Assembly (NCBI GenBank): GCA_963804825.1
Contig: CAWDRV010000006.1
Span: forward strand, 620,001 to 684,000
Reading direction: 5' to 3'
Origin: JBKQVT01 sp963804825
GTDB taxonomy: Bacteria > Planctomycetota > Planctomycetia > Pirellulales > Thermoguttaceae
Length of the DNA: 64,000 bases
The position numbers were made by a program, and so were the translations under genes. The notes under the pieces were generated by a model. That model had not been told where the DNA came from, searched no databases, and saw nothing but the letters and a program-made list of their open reading frames with translations. Below are positions 51,005 to 59,655 of the stretch, in pieces; position 1 is the first letter of the stretch; every line of letters begins with the position of its first letter.

Positions 51005-52243
51005 ATGAATCCACGGGAACGATTTCATGAAGTGATGAACTTCAATACGTCGGTGCGGACGATGAAGTGGGAGTTCGGCCTCTGGGGCGGAACGCTGGAG
51101 AACTGGTATGCCGCGGGGCTGCCTCGAAAGCATCCGCCCGTGCTCAGCGCGGAAATTACGACGCCGACCGCGTCCCTGTATGGACGGGCGTGGACCTCCG
51201 GCGGCAAAGAGCGGCTGCCCAACGGCATCGGGGTGATGGCCGGCGGCCTTTACTGGCCTACCCAAGCCTTCCCGCTCGATCAGGATGTGCGATCCTATTT
51301 CCGCCTCGACCCGACGCAGGTCATGGTCGACGTGAACCTCTTGTTTTCGCCCATGTTCGACGTGGTGGTGCATTCGGAGACGGACGAGCGGCTGGTCTAT
51401 ACCGACATCGACGGAGTCAAACGCTTGTTCCTCAAGGCCGAGGCCACGATCCCCACGTCCATTGAATGGCCGATCAAGGACCGCGAAAGCTGGGAAAAGC
51501 TCAAACACGAGCGGCTGCGCCTGGACCGGATCGCCGAGCGGTTTCCGAAGAACTGGCCCGAGCAACTCAAGGAATATCGCAACCGCGATTATCCGCTGGC
51601 CATCGGCGGCTATCCGCACGGGCTGTTCGGCACCTTGGCCCATTTGATCGGCTACGAAACGCTCTTCTACTGGTATTGTCTCGAACCGGACCTGATCCAC
51701 GACATTCTCACGACGTTTACCGACGTGTGGCTGGCGGTCTACGCGGAGGTGCTCGCGCAGGTCGAGGTCGACCACATCCATTTCTGGGAAGACGTGTCGT
51801 CGGGCAAGGGTTCGATGATCTCGATGGCCATGGTCAAAGCGTTCATGTTGCCTTACTACAAGAAGATCATCGATTTCCTCAAGGCTCGGGGCGTCACGAT
51901 TTTTTGGGTCGACACGGATGGCGACTGTAATGCGTTGATTCCGCTGCTGATGAGCGTTGGGGTGACGGGCATGTATCCCTTCGAGACGCATTGCGGCATG
52001 GACATCGTGAAAGTGCGCCAGCAGTATCCCAAGCTCCAGATGTGCGGCGGGATTCCGAAATCCGAGATTGCCAAGGGCCCACGGCGAATCGACGAGATTC
52101 TTGCGCCCGTGGAACAAGTCTTGCAGACCGGCGGCTACATCCCGTTCGGCGACCATTTCATTCCGCCCGACGTGCCTTGGGAAGGATACAAGTACTACCG
52201 AAGCCGGCTCAACCAGATGATTGACCGGCAGGAAAGGGCATGA
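51005..52243 (+). CDS. Uroporphyrinogen-decarboxylase-like (URO-D superfamily) protein
   Basis: The 412-residue protein starts MNPRERFHEVMNFN, a typical opening of URO-D-like methyltransferase-related proteins, with GGGAGAGACG upstream. Conserved-looking parts are GGYPHGLFGTLAHLIGYETL, DHIHFWEDVSSGKGSMIS, RGVTIFWVDTDGDCNALIPL, GMYPFETHCGMDIVKV and GGYIPFGDHFIPPDVPW. Such stand-alone URO-D relatives are common in catabolic operons of planctomycetes and Firmicutes, often with no role in heme synthesis. A demethylase, isomerase or decarboxylase step on the sugar-derived substrate is possible but unproven. Confidence 0.75.
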   Translation: MNPRERFHEVMNFNTSVRTMKWEFGLWGGTLENWYAAGLPRKHPPVLSAEITTPTASLYGRAWTSGGKERLPNGIGVMAGGLYWPTQAFPLDQDVRSYFRLDPTQVMVDVNLLFSPMFDVVVHSETDERLVYTDIDGVKRLFLKAEATIPTSIEWPIKDRESWEKLKHERLRLDRIAERFPKNWPEQLKEYRNRDYPLAIGGYPHGLFGTLAHLIGYETLFYWYCLEPDLIHDILTTFTDVWLAVYAEVLAQVEVDHIHFWEDVSSGKGSMISMAMVKAFMLPYYKKIIDFLKARGVTIFWVDTDGDCNALIPLLMSVGVTGMYPFETHCGMDIVKVRQQYPKLQMCGGIPKSEIAKGPRRIDEILAPVEQVLQTGGYIPFGDHFIPPDVPWEGYKYYRSRLNQMIDRQERA

Positions 52244-52262
52244 ATTCTGAGCGAGGCCAGGC

Positions 52263-53045
52263 ATGAAACTACGGGACAAGGTGGTTCTGGTCACGGGAGC
52301 AAGCAAGGGCCTCGGCGCCGAAATCGCCCTGGAAACTGCCCGCGAGGGCGCGGACGTCGTGGTCAACTACCTGCACGACCGCGCGGGAGCGGAAGAGGTT
52401 CTGGCGGAAGTCGAACGGTTGGGACGGCGAGGGCTCTGCTTCCAGGCCAACGTCGGCATCCAAGCGGAGGTCGACGCCCTGGTGGCGGCGGCTATCAAGG
52501 CGCTCGGCAAGATCGACGTGTTGGTGAACAACGCGGGCATTGCCCTGTGGAAACCTTTCTTGGAGTTGGACGAGGCCAATTGGGACCGCACGCTACGGAC
52601 CAATCTCAAGAGCGTGTTTCTCTGTTCCCAGGCGGTGGCTCGCCACCTCGTCGAACGGGGCAGCCCCGGTAGTATCGTCAACATCTCGTCGATCGCCGCT
52701 GCGGGCGCGCTGGATTGCCTTGTGCCTTATTGCGCCTCGAAGGGTGGCATGTTGCTGGCGACCAAGGCCATGGCCACCGAATTGGGACCCTACCACATTC
52801 GGGTCAATTCGGTCGCGCCGGGAACAATCGACATCAAACGCAATCGCGAAACCGATCCGGATTACCCCGACGACTGGGAACCCTTCATTCCCATGGGCAG
52901 GGTCGGCCTTCCCGTGGACGTGGCCAAGCCGGTCGTCTTTCTGGCCTCCGATGAGGCGGCCTACGTCACCGGCCAGACTTTCTGGGTCGACGGCGGCGAG
53001 ACTTCCTATGTGCCGATGCCGCGGGCCGATTTTGCGAGGCACTGA
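52263..53045 (+). CDS. Short-chain dehydrogenase/reductase
   Basis: The 260-residue protein has the classical SDR motifs: TGASKGLG (NAD(P) binding), NNAG, the catalytic Ser in IVNISSIAAAG, YCASK (Tyr and Lys), and a C-terminal FLASDEAAYVTGQTFWVDGG. Such enzymes oxidise sugar hydroxyls or reduce keto groups. The context suggests oxidation of an imported sugar or sugar acid. Its stop overlaps the next start by one base (TGATG), so translation is coupled to the kinase. Confidence 0.9.
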   Translation: MKLRDKVVLVTGASKGLGAEIALETAREGADVVVNYLHDRAGAEEVLAEVERLGRRGLCFQANVGIQAEVDALVAAAIKALGKIDVLVNNAGIALWKPFLELDEANWDRTLRTNLKSVFLCSQAVARHLVERGSPGSIVNISSIAAAGALDCLVPYCASKGGMLLATKAMATELGPYHIRVNSVAPGTIDIKRNRETDPDYPDDWEPFIPMGRVGLPVDVAKPVVFLASDEAAYVTGQTFWVDGGETSYVPMPRADFARH

Positions 53046-54190
53046 TGTTTGCGACGACGGACCTGGGCTTTGTGGCTGACGATCTGACGGGCGCTTGCGA
53101 TGTGGCGGCCTGTTTTGCGCCTACGGCCGGTCCAGTCGGCGTCTGCCTGTCGCTCGACAACCCGTTTGTCGGTGGGCCGGCGCTCCAAGTCATCAATACT
53201 CAGAGCAGGCTAGAGGACCCGCCGACGGCACACCGCATTCTGCAGCGGGTGGGAACAGCACTGGCCGGAAAACGCATCGTCTTCAAGAAGATCGATACGG
53301 GGTTGCGCGGTCCGATCGGCGCTGAATTGGCGGGACTGCTCGAAGGACTAAGAGGCTCAGGGAACGACTGGTCTTGCGTGGTCGCACCGGCCGCACCTTC
53401 CATCGGCCGGACGACCCGCAATGGAATGCAGTACGAGAATGGGACGCCGATCGATGAGGGCGCGTTATCGAACGATCCGCATGGGCCGCCGCTTTCGGCG
53501 AATGTTCGCACCGTAATCGAGCAAACAGGCGGGTGCGATTGCCTGATGTGTGATGCGCAGAGTCTGGACGACTTGCGGCGGGTCGTGGATGCCCATTTGG
53601 GAAAAGACCGAGTCCTATTTGCTGGTTCGCTTGGACTGGCGCTCGCGCTATCCAATCGGCTCAGCAAGGCCATTGCCAAGCCGGCGGCCGTACCCTCCGT
53701 GCGCCGGCCTCTGATTGTATGCGGTTCTTGCCACCCCAAGTCGGTCGATCAAGTTGAACGAGCAAGACGTGACGGGGTTGCAGTTCTGGGCTTTGACCCG
53801 GTTCGGATGCGTTTCGATGAGGCCATCGCGCCGGCTCGGGAAGAGGTCCTCCTCGCTTGTATCCTCCCGAATGACCGCGGGAACAGTACATGTTCTCCGC
53901 AACAAATCATGCGGGAGTTCATTGCGGCACTCGGCCCTCTCTTGGAACAACTCGACCCGGATGGTCTGGGAATCATTGGCGGTGAGACCGCCTACCATGT
54001 GCTGCGGCGTCTCGGTGTGAGTCGTTTGCAGGTCGTCGGCCGGCGGAACGAAGTGATCTCTTGCGGCACGGCGTGGGATGGTCTCTTGAGAAATCGTCCT
54101 TTTGCCATGAAAGGCGGTTCGGTCGGGCCCGATGACGCCGTGATCATGATGGTCGCATACCTCAGAAGCGGAACCTTGGAAAACCACTGA
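53045..54190 (+). CDS. Four-carbon acid-sugar kinase family protein (DUF1537/OtnK-DtnK type)
   Basis: The 381-residue protein opens LGFVADDLTGACDVAACF (ADDLTGA substrate-domain motif) and has FKKIDTGLRGPIGAEL, VAPAAPSIGRTTRNG and, in the ATP domain, GSCHPKSVDQV and GIIGGETAYHVLRRLG. Family members phosphorylate C4 sugar acids (threonate, erythronate) on the terminal hydroxyl and sit next to a PdxA2-like or Ltn-type dehydrogenase and a class II aldolase, as here. At 381 residues it is slightly shorter than the usual ~420. It overlaps both neighbours by one base. Confidence 0.88.
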   Translation: MFATTDLGFVADDLTGACDVAACFAPTAGPVGVCLSLDNPFVGGPALQVINTQSRLEDPPTAHRILQRVGTALAGKRIVFKKIDTGLRGPIGAELAGLLEGLRGSGNDWSCVVAPAAPSIGRTTRNGMQYENGTPIDEGALSNDPHGPPLSANVRTVIEQTGGCDCLMCDAQSLDDLRRVVDAHLGKDRVLFAGSLGLALALSNRLSKAIAKPAAVPSVRRPLIVCGSCHPKSVDQVERARRDGVAVLGFDPVRMRFDEAIAPAREEVLLACILPNDRGNSTCSPQQIMREFIAALGPLLEQLDPDGLGIIGGETAYHVLRRLGVSRLQVVGRRNEVISCGTAWDGLLRNRPFAMKGGSVGPDDAVIMMVAYLRSGTLENH

Positions 54191-55215
54191 TGAAACCGAT
54201 CCTTGGAATAACGATGGGGGACGCCGCGGGCATCGGGCCGGAACTAATCCTGAAAGCATTCGGGAAAAGGGAACTTTTTGGAATCTGCCGGCCCCTCGTC
54301 ATCGGCAGCTTGGACGTGATGGATCATTACAGAAAGTTGTTGGCGAAGAAGTTGGGAAAAATGGCCGTGGTTTTCCAGCCCATAAGCATCGATCAGATCT
54401 CCCGGGCAAAATACAGCACCGGCGTCTTGAATATTTTGGACTTGGACATTGTACGCGCAAACAAACTCAAAATTGGCGTGGCGGCGAGCGTACCGGGAGA
54501 CGCGGCCGTTGTCTATACTTTGGAAGCAGGCAACTTGGCGATGGACGGAACGATCGACGCCATCGTATCCGCGCCGCTGAATAAGGAGTCGATGCGGCTG
54601 GCCGGCCACGATTTTGAAGGCCAGACTCAGATCTTGGGGAAACTCACAAAGTCGAAGAGATATGGGATGATTTTGCTTCTGGGCAATATTCGAGTGATGA
54701 TGCTCACCACCCACACGTCTTTGCGCAACGCATGCCGCGCCGTGACAAAGCGCAAAGTCCTTTCGATGATCGAGCTTGCCGATGAAACTCTGCGCAACTT
54801 CGGTATTCGCAGACCCAGGATTGCGGTCGCCGGGCTAAACCCTCATTCCGGCGAGGGGGGGCTCTTCGGCAATGAGGAGGTCAAAGGCTCCGTGCCGGCC
54901 ATTGCGGAAGCGGTGAAGCGGGGCATCCATGCGGTCGGCCCGGTTCCTGCCGACGTTGTTTTTCTAAAGGCGAAGGACGGAGAGTATGACCTGGTCTTGG
55001 CCATGTATCACGACCAGGCGAACATGGCGGCCAAACTCCTGGGCTTCGGCGAAGTGGTGACGGTGTTGGCGGGAATGCCCATTATCCGAACGTCGGTCGG
55101 ACACGGCACCGCCTTTGACATTGCCGGCCGAGGCATTGCCGATGAAAGGAACTTCGTAATGGCCATCAAGGCGGCTGTCGACTTCGCCATCCTGAAGAAG
55201 AGGGCTGCACCATGA
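54190..55215 (+). CDS. PdxA/PdxA2-like 4-phospho-sugar-acid dehydrogenase
   Basis: The 341-residue protein has the PdxA fold motifs ITMGDAAGIGPELILKA, LTTHTSLRN and GLNPHSGEGGLFG, MYHDQANMAAKLLGF and IRTSVGHGTAFDIAGRG. Metal-ligand histidines (TTH, NPH, YHD) are kept. The substrate-site GHTE of PdxA is GQTQ here (residues 144-147), so the usual histidine is glutamine. With the DUF1537 kinase next to it, the likely role is NAD-dependent oxidation of a 4-phospho C4 sugar acid, often with decarboxylation to dihydroxyacetone phosphate, rather than vitamin B6 synthesis. It overlaps the aldolase gene (ATGA). Confidence 0.85.
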   Translation: MKPILGITMGDAAGIGPELILKAFGKRELFGICRPLVIGSLDVMDHYRKLLAKKLGKMAVVFQPISIDQISRAKYSTGVLNILDLDIVRANKLKIGVAASVPGDAAVVYTLEAGNLAMDGTIDAIVSAPLNKESMRLAGHDFEGQTQILGKLTKSKRYGMILLLGNIRVMMLTTHTSLRNACRAVTKRKVLSMIELADETLRNFGIRRPRIAVAGLNPHSGEGGLFGNEEVKGSVPAIAEAVKRGIHAVGPVPADVVFLKAKDGEYDLVLAMYHDQANMAAKLLGFGEVVTVLAGMPIIRTSVGHGTAFDIAGRGIADERNFVMAIKAAVDFAILKKRAAP

Positions 55216-56510
55216 GCATCATCTATGAATGCGGTCGTTTGGCGGACGAGTTGGTCCGCTATTCCAGGCTCTGCTACGACCGGCGCCTGGTCGGCGCCGC
55301 CGGCGGCAACCTCAGCGTGCGGGCGCCGGGACGCGACGCGTTTCTCGTGACTGCCGGCGGCGTTTCGCTGCGGGACGTGGCCCGGGAAAACCTCGTGGTG
55401 ACCAACGGATCAGGAAAGCTTCTGGAAGGGCCGCCGGGGGCCAAGCCGTCCAAAGAGACCGGCCTTCACCTGGCTGTCTACGAGGCGAGGCCCGAGGTCT
55501 CGGCCATCATTCATGTCCACCCGCCGTATGCCACGGCCTATTCGGCGCGCAAGCAGCCAATTCCGTTGGTGACGATCTCCGCCCGGCTCAAGCTGAAGCA
55601 AGGGCCGGTCGTTCCTCAGGCAGCGCCCGGTTCCAAGGAACTGCGGGAGCTTGTCGCCCAAGCGGTCAAAACATCGCCGCCGGAAGCCACCGTGCTGCTG
55701 TTGGAAGCCCACGGACTCATGGCCATGCGGCCGGCGTTGTGCGACGCCTTTGACGATGCGGAATTGGCGGAGGATACCGCGAAAATCGCGATGTTGCGAA
55801 ACCTTGTTGTTCCGCCGGTCCTTCCCTTTTTCACCGGCGCGCAACTGGTGGATCTGACGGCCCCGTTGAACGAGCGGATTCAATGCTACCCGACGGACCC
55901 GCGGTTTGCCAAGCGTTGGCATGTCGGTTTTGCGGAGCACGGCGTTTGCGTCTCCAAGCTGGAAATGGGCGCCCACGCCGGCACGCACGTCGATGCCCCG
56001 ATGCACTTCCTTGGTGATGAAGGGCTCGACGTGGCACGCATGTCTTTGGAGCGATTCGTCGGCGAAGCCATTGCCTTGGACACCCCCAAGAACCCGGGTG
56101 AGGATGTGACGCTATCCGATATCCAGGGGGCCGATATTCGCGCCGGCGACATTGTGCTGTTTCGAACCGGCTGGGAAACGCGTGCCGGCTCTCCTGCATT
56201 CTTTGAGGGCCAATGGCCAGGACTTCATCCGCAGCTCATGGAGGAGTTGATCCGTCGCGGCGTGAAGGCAGTGGGCGGCGATATCGCCTCGGCCGACAGT
56301 CCGGCCGCCATTGCTGCCGGCGCCCCGGCTCACAAGCTGGCAGCTCGAGCCGAAATGCCCATCTTCGAGGCGCTGGTCAACATGGACCGAGTGGTGGGCC
56401 GGCGATTCTCGTTTATCGGTTTTCCCCTGAAACTGGAGAACGGCGAGGCCAGCCCGATTCGGGCGATTGCCTTGCTTGAAAATAGAAACCCCCGACTACT
56501 GACCGGTTAG
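55212..56510 (+). CDS. Fusion of class II aldolase/adducin domain and KynB-like cyclase (hydrolase) domain
   Basis: The 432-residue intact protein has two families in one chain. Residues 1-200 are a class II aldolase: GAAGGNLSVR, SKETGLH (Glu82), the metal histidines His101 and His103 in IIHVHPPYATAYS, and His167 in LLEAHGLMAM. Residues 212-432 are a cyclase-family metal hydrolase with HAGTHVDAPMHF (His255, His259, Asp261, His265) and FRTGWETR. OtnC-type aldolases usually stand alone, at about 210 residues. The cyclase family hydrolyses amides or lactones, as in N-formylkynurenine formamidase. The fusion could open a lactone and then cleave the product. It overlaps pdxA-like by four bases. 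Confidence 0.85.
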   Translation: MSIIYECGRLADELVRYSRLCYDRRLVGAAGGNLSVRAPGRDAFLVTAGGVSLRDVARENLVVTNGSGKLLEGPPGAKPSKETGLHLAVYEARPEVSAIIHVHPPYATAYSARKQPIPLVTISARLKLKQGPVVPQAAPGSKELRELVAQAVKTSPPEATVLLLEAHGLMAMRPALCDAFDDAELAEDTAKIAMLRNLVVPPVLPFFTGAQLVDLTAPLNERIQCYPTDPRFAKRWHVGFAEHGVCVSKLEMGAHAGTHVDAPMHFLGDEGLDVARMSLERFVGEAIALDTPKNPGEDVTLSDIQGADIRAGDIVLFRTGWETRAGSPAFFEGQWPGLHPQLMEELIRRGVKAVGGDIASADSPAAIAAGAPAHKLAARAEMPIFEALVNMDRVVGRRFSFIGFPLKLENGEASPIRAIALLENRNPRLLTG

Positions 56511-56522
56511 AAAGGATCAACC

Positions 56523-57440
56523 ATGGCGGAATCCGTCGAAATCTTCGGCAACCATCCGTTTCCACCCGACCAAAAGCGTCCTCTTGCGATCAAGGGAGAC
56601 TTGATTCGCCATTTCATCTATCCGGCGGAACGGCCGCATTTCAGCGACTTGAATTACCTCTACGTGAGCACCGACAAACTGACGGTTGGCACGTGGCAAC
56701 TCGGTCCGGGCGGCACCTATGACCCGCCCGATTTGCATGCGGGCGATGAAGTGTATTATGTACTCGACGGCGTGCTGACCGAACACAACCCCGTGCTTGG
56801 CGAATTCATTCGCGTACACAAAGGCGAAGCTCTCTTGCTGCCCATGCACGGTTATCATAAAGGCCACAATTTCGAACAGGGCATCATGCGCATTCTGTAT
56901 GTCATTGCGCCGAAGATATGGGAAACCCAGCTCCCGCCCATGGACTTCAGCGAAGGCAAGATGAAACAGTACAAGGGCAAGCACAATGCCGGCCTGCCCA
57001 GCTATCCTCCGATCGGACAGTGGTACGCCCACGGCACGACCGACGACATCGGCCGCTGGCCGGTGCCCGGTCCCGAGTGCCGCGAGCCGCCGGTGCTTTT
57101 TTACCATATCACCGAGGACAAAAAGCTCCTGAACATCCACGGCAATCAGTATCCCATGCTGATCAAGTTCTTCGTCAGCAACGATCTGGTGCAGATGGGC
57201 GAGTTCATATTGCCGGCGGGCGGCACTGGCTCCCGGGCATCCGAGCCCGACTGCCACCGCGGTGATGCGGCGCTGTTCGTCGAAGAGGGGCCCGTCACCT
57301 TCTTCCTCACCGAGACGCAAGAGGCGTTCGACATTCAAGAGGAAGAGGCCATGTTCATTCCCGAGGGCGTTCATTATCAGATGATCAACTATACCGACCA
57401 TCGCAACAAGGTCATCTTCTCCATTGCACCCGGCATGTGA
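56523..57440 (+). CDS. Bicupin protein, probable sugar-acid isomerase or dioxygenase-like
   Basis: The 305-residue protein has two cupin barrels. The first (about 50-130) has DLHAGDEVYYVLDGVLTEHN and PMHGYHKGHNF. The second (about 215-300) has GEFILPAGGTGSRASEPDCH, GDAALFVEEG and MFIPEGVHYQMIN. Histidines in the first barrel (LHAGDEVYY, HGYHKGH) can hold a metal. AGAAAGGATCA precedes the start. It is the last operon gene, 12 bases after the fusion. An isomerase of KduI/GPI-cupin type or a binding role is possible; the sequence does not decide. Confidence 0.75.
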   Translation: MAESVEIFGNHPFPPDQKRPLAIKGDLIRHFIYPAERPHFSDLNYLYVSTDKLTVGTWQLGPGGTYDPPDLHAGDEVYYVLDGVLTEHNPVLGEFIRVHKGEALLLPMHGYHKGHNFEQGIMRILYVIAPKIWETQLPPMDFSEGKMKQYKGKHNAGLPSYPPIGQWYAHGTTDDIGRWPVPGPECREPPVLFYHITEDKKLLNIHGNQYPMLIKFFVSNDLVQMGEFILPAGGTGSRASEPDCHRGDAALFVEEGPVTFFLTETQEAFDIQEEEAMFIPEGVHYQMINYTDHRNKVIFSIAPGM

Positions 57441-57596
57441 AGACGCCTTGCACCAAGGGCACACCGAGCAACCATCGGAAGGAACCTAGGTCTCATCGCA
57501 ATAAATCTGCGACATCCGGTGGTTGGAATCGCTCGTGAAACAGCGGTTTTCCTGGATTCCTGGTGTTGCAGCGGGGAACCATCGCGCGGCGGCCCA

Positions 57597-58057
57597 GGGT
57601 GCGGCCGGCTGGAGGAACTGTAATCCTCGGACGCAATTTGAGCGGATCGTGCGGCGGGCCGGGCCGGAGCTGTGGCCGCGGCTGTTCCACAATCTGCGGG
57701 CGAGCCGGGAAAGCGAACTGGCCCGAAGAATACCCGGTGCATGTCGTTACGGCATGGCTGGGAAACACGCCCAAGATTGCCTTGAAACACTACCTAATGA
57801 CCACCGACGCCGACTTCGCCAGGGCGGCGCAAAATCCGGCGCACTCTGGTGACGATTCGGCGCAAAATCAGGCGCAGCAACCGTCGGGCGATGCCGGTAG
57901 ACTCTGGCAAGAACCGACACAAGCCCATGACGATCAAGGGCTTGTGCTACAATGTGCAATCGTCAACCAGAACCTATCAGAATCATTAGCGGAGAGGACA
58001 GGATTCGAACCTGCGGACCAGTTGCCCGGTCACGGATTTAGCAAACCCGCGCTTTAG
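57597..58057 (+). pseudogene. Tyrosine integrase C-terminal remnant running into tRNA-Ser
   Basis: One frame gives FERIVRRAGPELWPRLFHNL and RASRESELA, with the H-x-x-R box. After a break near 57730 the next frame gives EEYPVHVVTAWLGNTPKIAL and KHYLMTTDADFARAAQNPA, with the catalytic Tyr. The tail ends ERTGFEPADQLPGHG, which is simply the antisense reading of the tRNA-Ser T-arm and variable arm. The N-terminal two thirds of the integrase are missing. It is probably the edge of an older element that used the tRNA as attachment site. Confidence 0.7.
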
Positions 58058-58076
58058 ACCACTCAGCCACCTCTCC
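57990..58076 (-). tRNA. tRNA-Ser (anticodon GCT)
   Basis: The 87-nt minus-strand gene has acceptor GGAGAGG paired with CCTCTCC (discriminator G). The anticodon stem CGGGT/ATCCG holds the loop TTGCTAA, so the anticodon is GCT. A class II long variable arm and the T-arm CAGG-TTCGAAT-CCTG follow. CCA is not encoded. It reads codons AGC and AGT. Integrase genes on both sides indicate use as an attachment site. Confidence 0.95.
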
Positions 58077-58235
58077 TAAAGTCTTACCCCGTAGGCACTT
58101 ACAACTATTTTGCTGCGGGGTATTTACTTTCGCTTTACTACCCATTATACTACCTACGGTAGTGAAGTTGGGCCGCCCGGCCGGAACCGGGCGGGCCCGA
58201 CGCCACCTAAACCTTTAGCAGTGGAGGTGACGCTA

Positions 58236-59547
58236 ATGAATAAGTCTAACGTAAGAAAGGCCGCCGGTAAAGCAGCGGCCGACCCGCCGGCAGCGGTTGA
58301 TGCCACACCGGCGGTAGTACGCGACAAGCCGCCCAATCGCAAGGCCCGCAAGCCGGGCCCCGATTGGCCCCAGAAACCTTACGATGGCTTCCCACTTGGG
58401 CCGGCCGTTTCCGGCTGCTGGCAGAAGAAGATCAACGGGAAGATTTTCTACTTCGGGCGGTGGGGTAAGATTATCAACGGCCGTATGGTGCGGCTGCCGG
58501 ACGACGGCTGGCAGGCTGCCCTAGCTCTCTTTCAAGCCCAGCGGGACGATCTATACGCTGGCCGCACCCCGAAGAGTGCGCAAGACGGGCGATGGGCTGA
58601 AGCTAGATGAGCTATGCAGCCGTTTCTTGACGGCCAAGGTGCGAAAGCTGAAGGCGGGCGAAATCACCGCGCCGACCTTCGCGGGCCACAAGCAGGTGAC
58701 GGACCTGCTGGTTGCCACGTTCGGCAAGGATCGTCTCGTCGATGACATTGCTTCCGATGACTTTGCCAGGTTGCGGGAGGCGATGGCTGAGCGGTGGGGT
58801 CCGGTGCGCCTGTGCAACCAAGTCCAAGCCGTCAAATCAGTTTTCAAGTATGGCTTTGACACCGGGTTGATTGTAACGCCGGTCCGCTACGGGCCGGAAT
58901 TCGTCAAGCCCTCAGCCGGTGTGCTGCGCAAGCATCGGGCCAAGAACGGCGAAAGGATGCTGGAGGCGGCCGAGTTGCGGCAACTGCTGGCAGCCGCAAC
59001 CGTGCAACTCAAGGCAATGGTGCTACTCGGCATCAACTGCGGGTTCACCAACAAGGATTGTGCCGACATGCCTCTAGCGGCCGTGGACCTGGACGGTGCA
59101 TGGATCGACTTCGCCCGACCGAAAACCGGCGTCCAGCGACGATGCAAGTTGTGGGACGAGACGGTAGCAGCCCTCCGCGAAGCCATCGCGGTCCGCCCCG
59201 ATCCCAAGGACGATGCGGCCGGGCTGGTGTTCGTCACCGCGCGGGGCCGTCCTTGGCTCAGTCATGGGCAGGCCAACCCGGTGAGCGTTGCGGCACGGGC
59301 CGCGATGAAAGATGTAGGAATCCACCGCGCGAAGATCGGCTTCGCCACTCTTCGCCATGTTTTTCGGACGGTTGCCGATGGCTGCCGGGATCAGGTAGCA
59401 ATCAATTTGATTATGGGCCACGCCGACCCCACGATGGGCGCGGTGTACCGGGAGCGGATCGACGATAGCCGGTTGCGGGCCGTGAGTGAGTACGTTCACG
59501 GCTGGCTGTGGCCGAAAAATACGGGCAACGAAACCAGAGTACAATAA
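58236..59547 (+). CDS. Tyrosine recombinase/integrase of the tRNA-Ser element (one frame break near 58572)
   Basis: It starts at 58236 with a strong GGAGGTGA. The N-terminal region has the planctomycete integrase pattern PLGPAVSGCWQKKINGKIFY, then FQAQRDDLYAGRTPK. The frame breaks at CCCC near 58572 and continues GDGLKLDELCSRFLTAKVRK. The catalytic domain has LLGINCGFTNKDCADMPLAA and LRHVFRTVADG (H-x-x-R-like), with a C-terminal GHADPTMGAVYRERI giving the nucleophilic Tyr. The first catalytic Arg is not obvious (GFTNKDC), as is common in this subfamily. It would integrate and excise the element beside the tRNA. Confidence 0.85.
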
Positions 59548-59655
59548 CGGTGGGTAGGCGGGGTGGCTCCCGCCGCACGGCTGGCCGGTTGACGCGGAAG
59601 ACCATTCGCCACGTTGACCGGCTGGTCGGCCCTCTTTAGTAAAAGGAATGGTTCT

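Noticed and set aside
58000..58057. Protein motif TGFEPAD as a real integrase domain
   Set aside because: It is exactly the antisense reading of the tRNA-Ser T-arm, a known annotation artefact at tRNA attachment sites.
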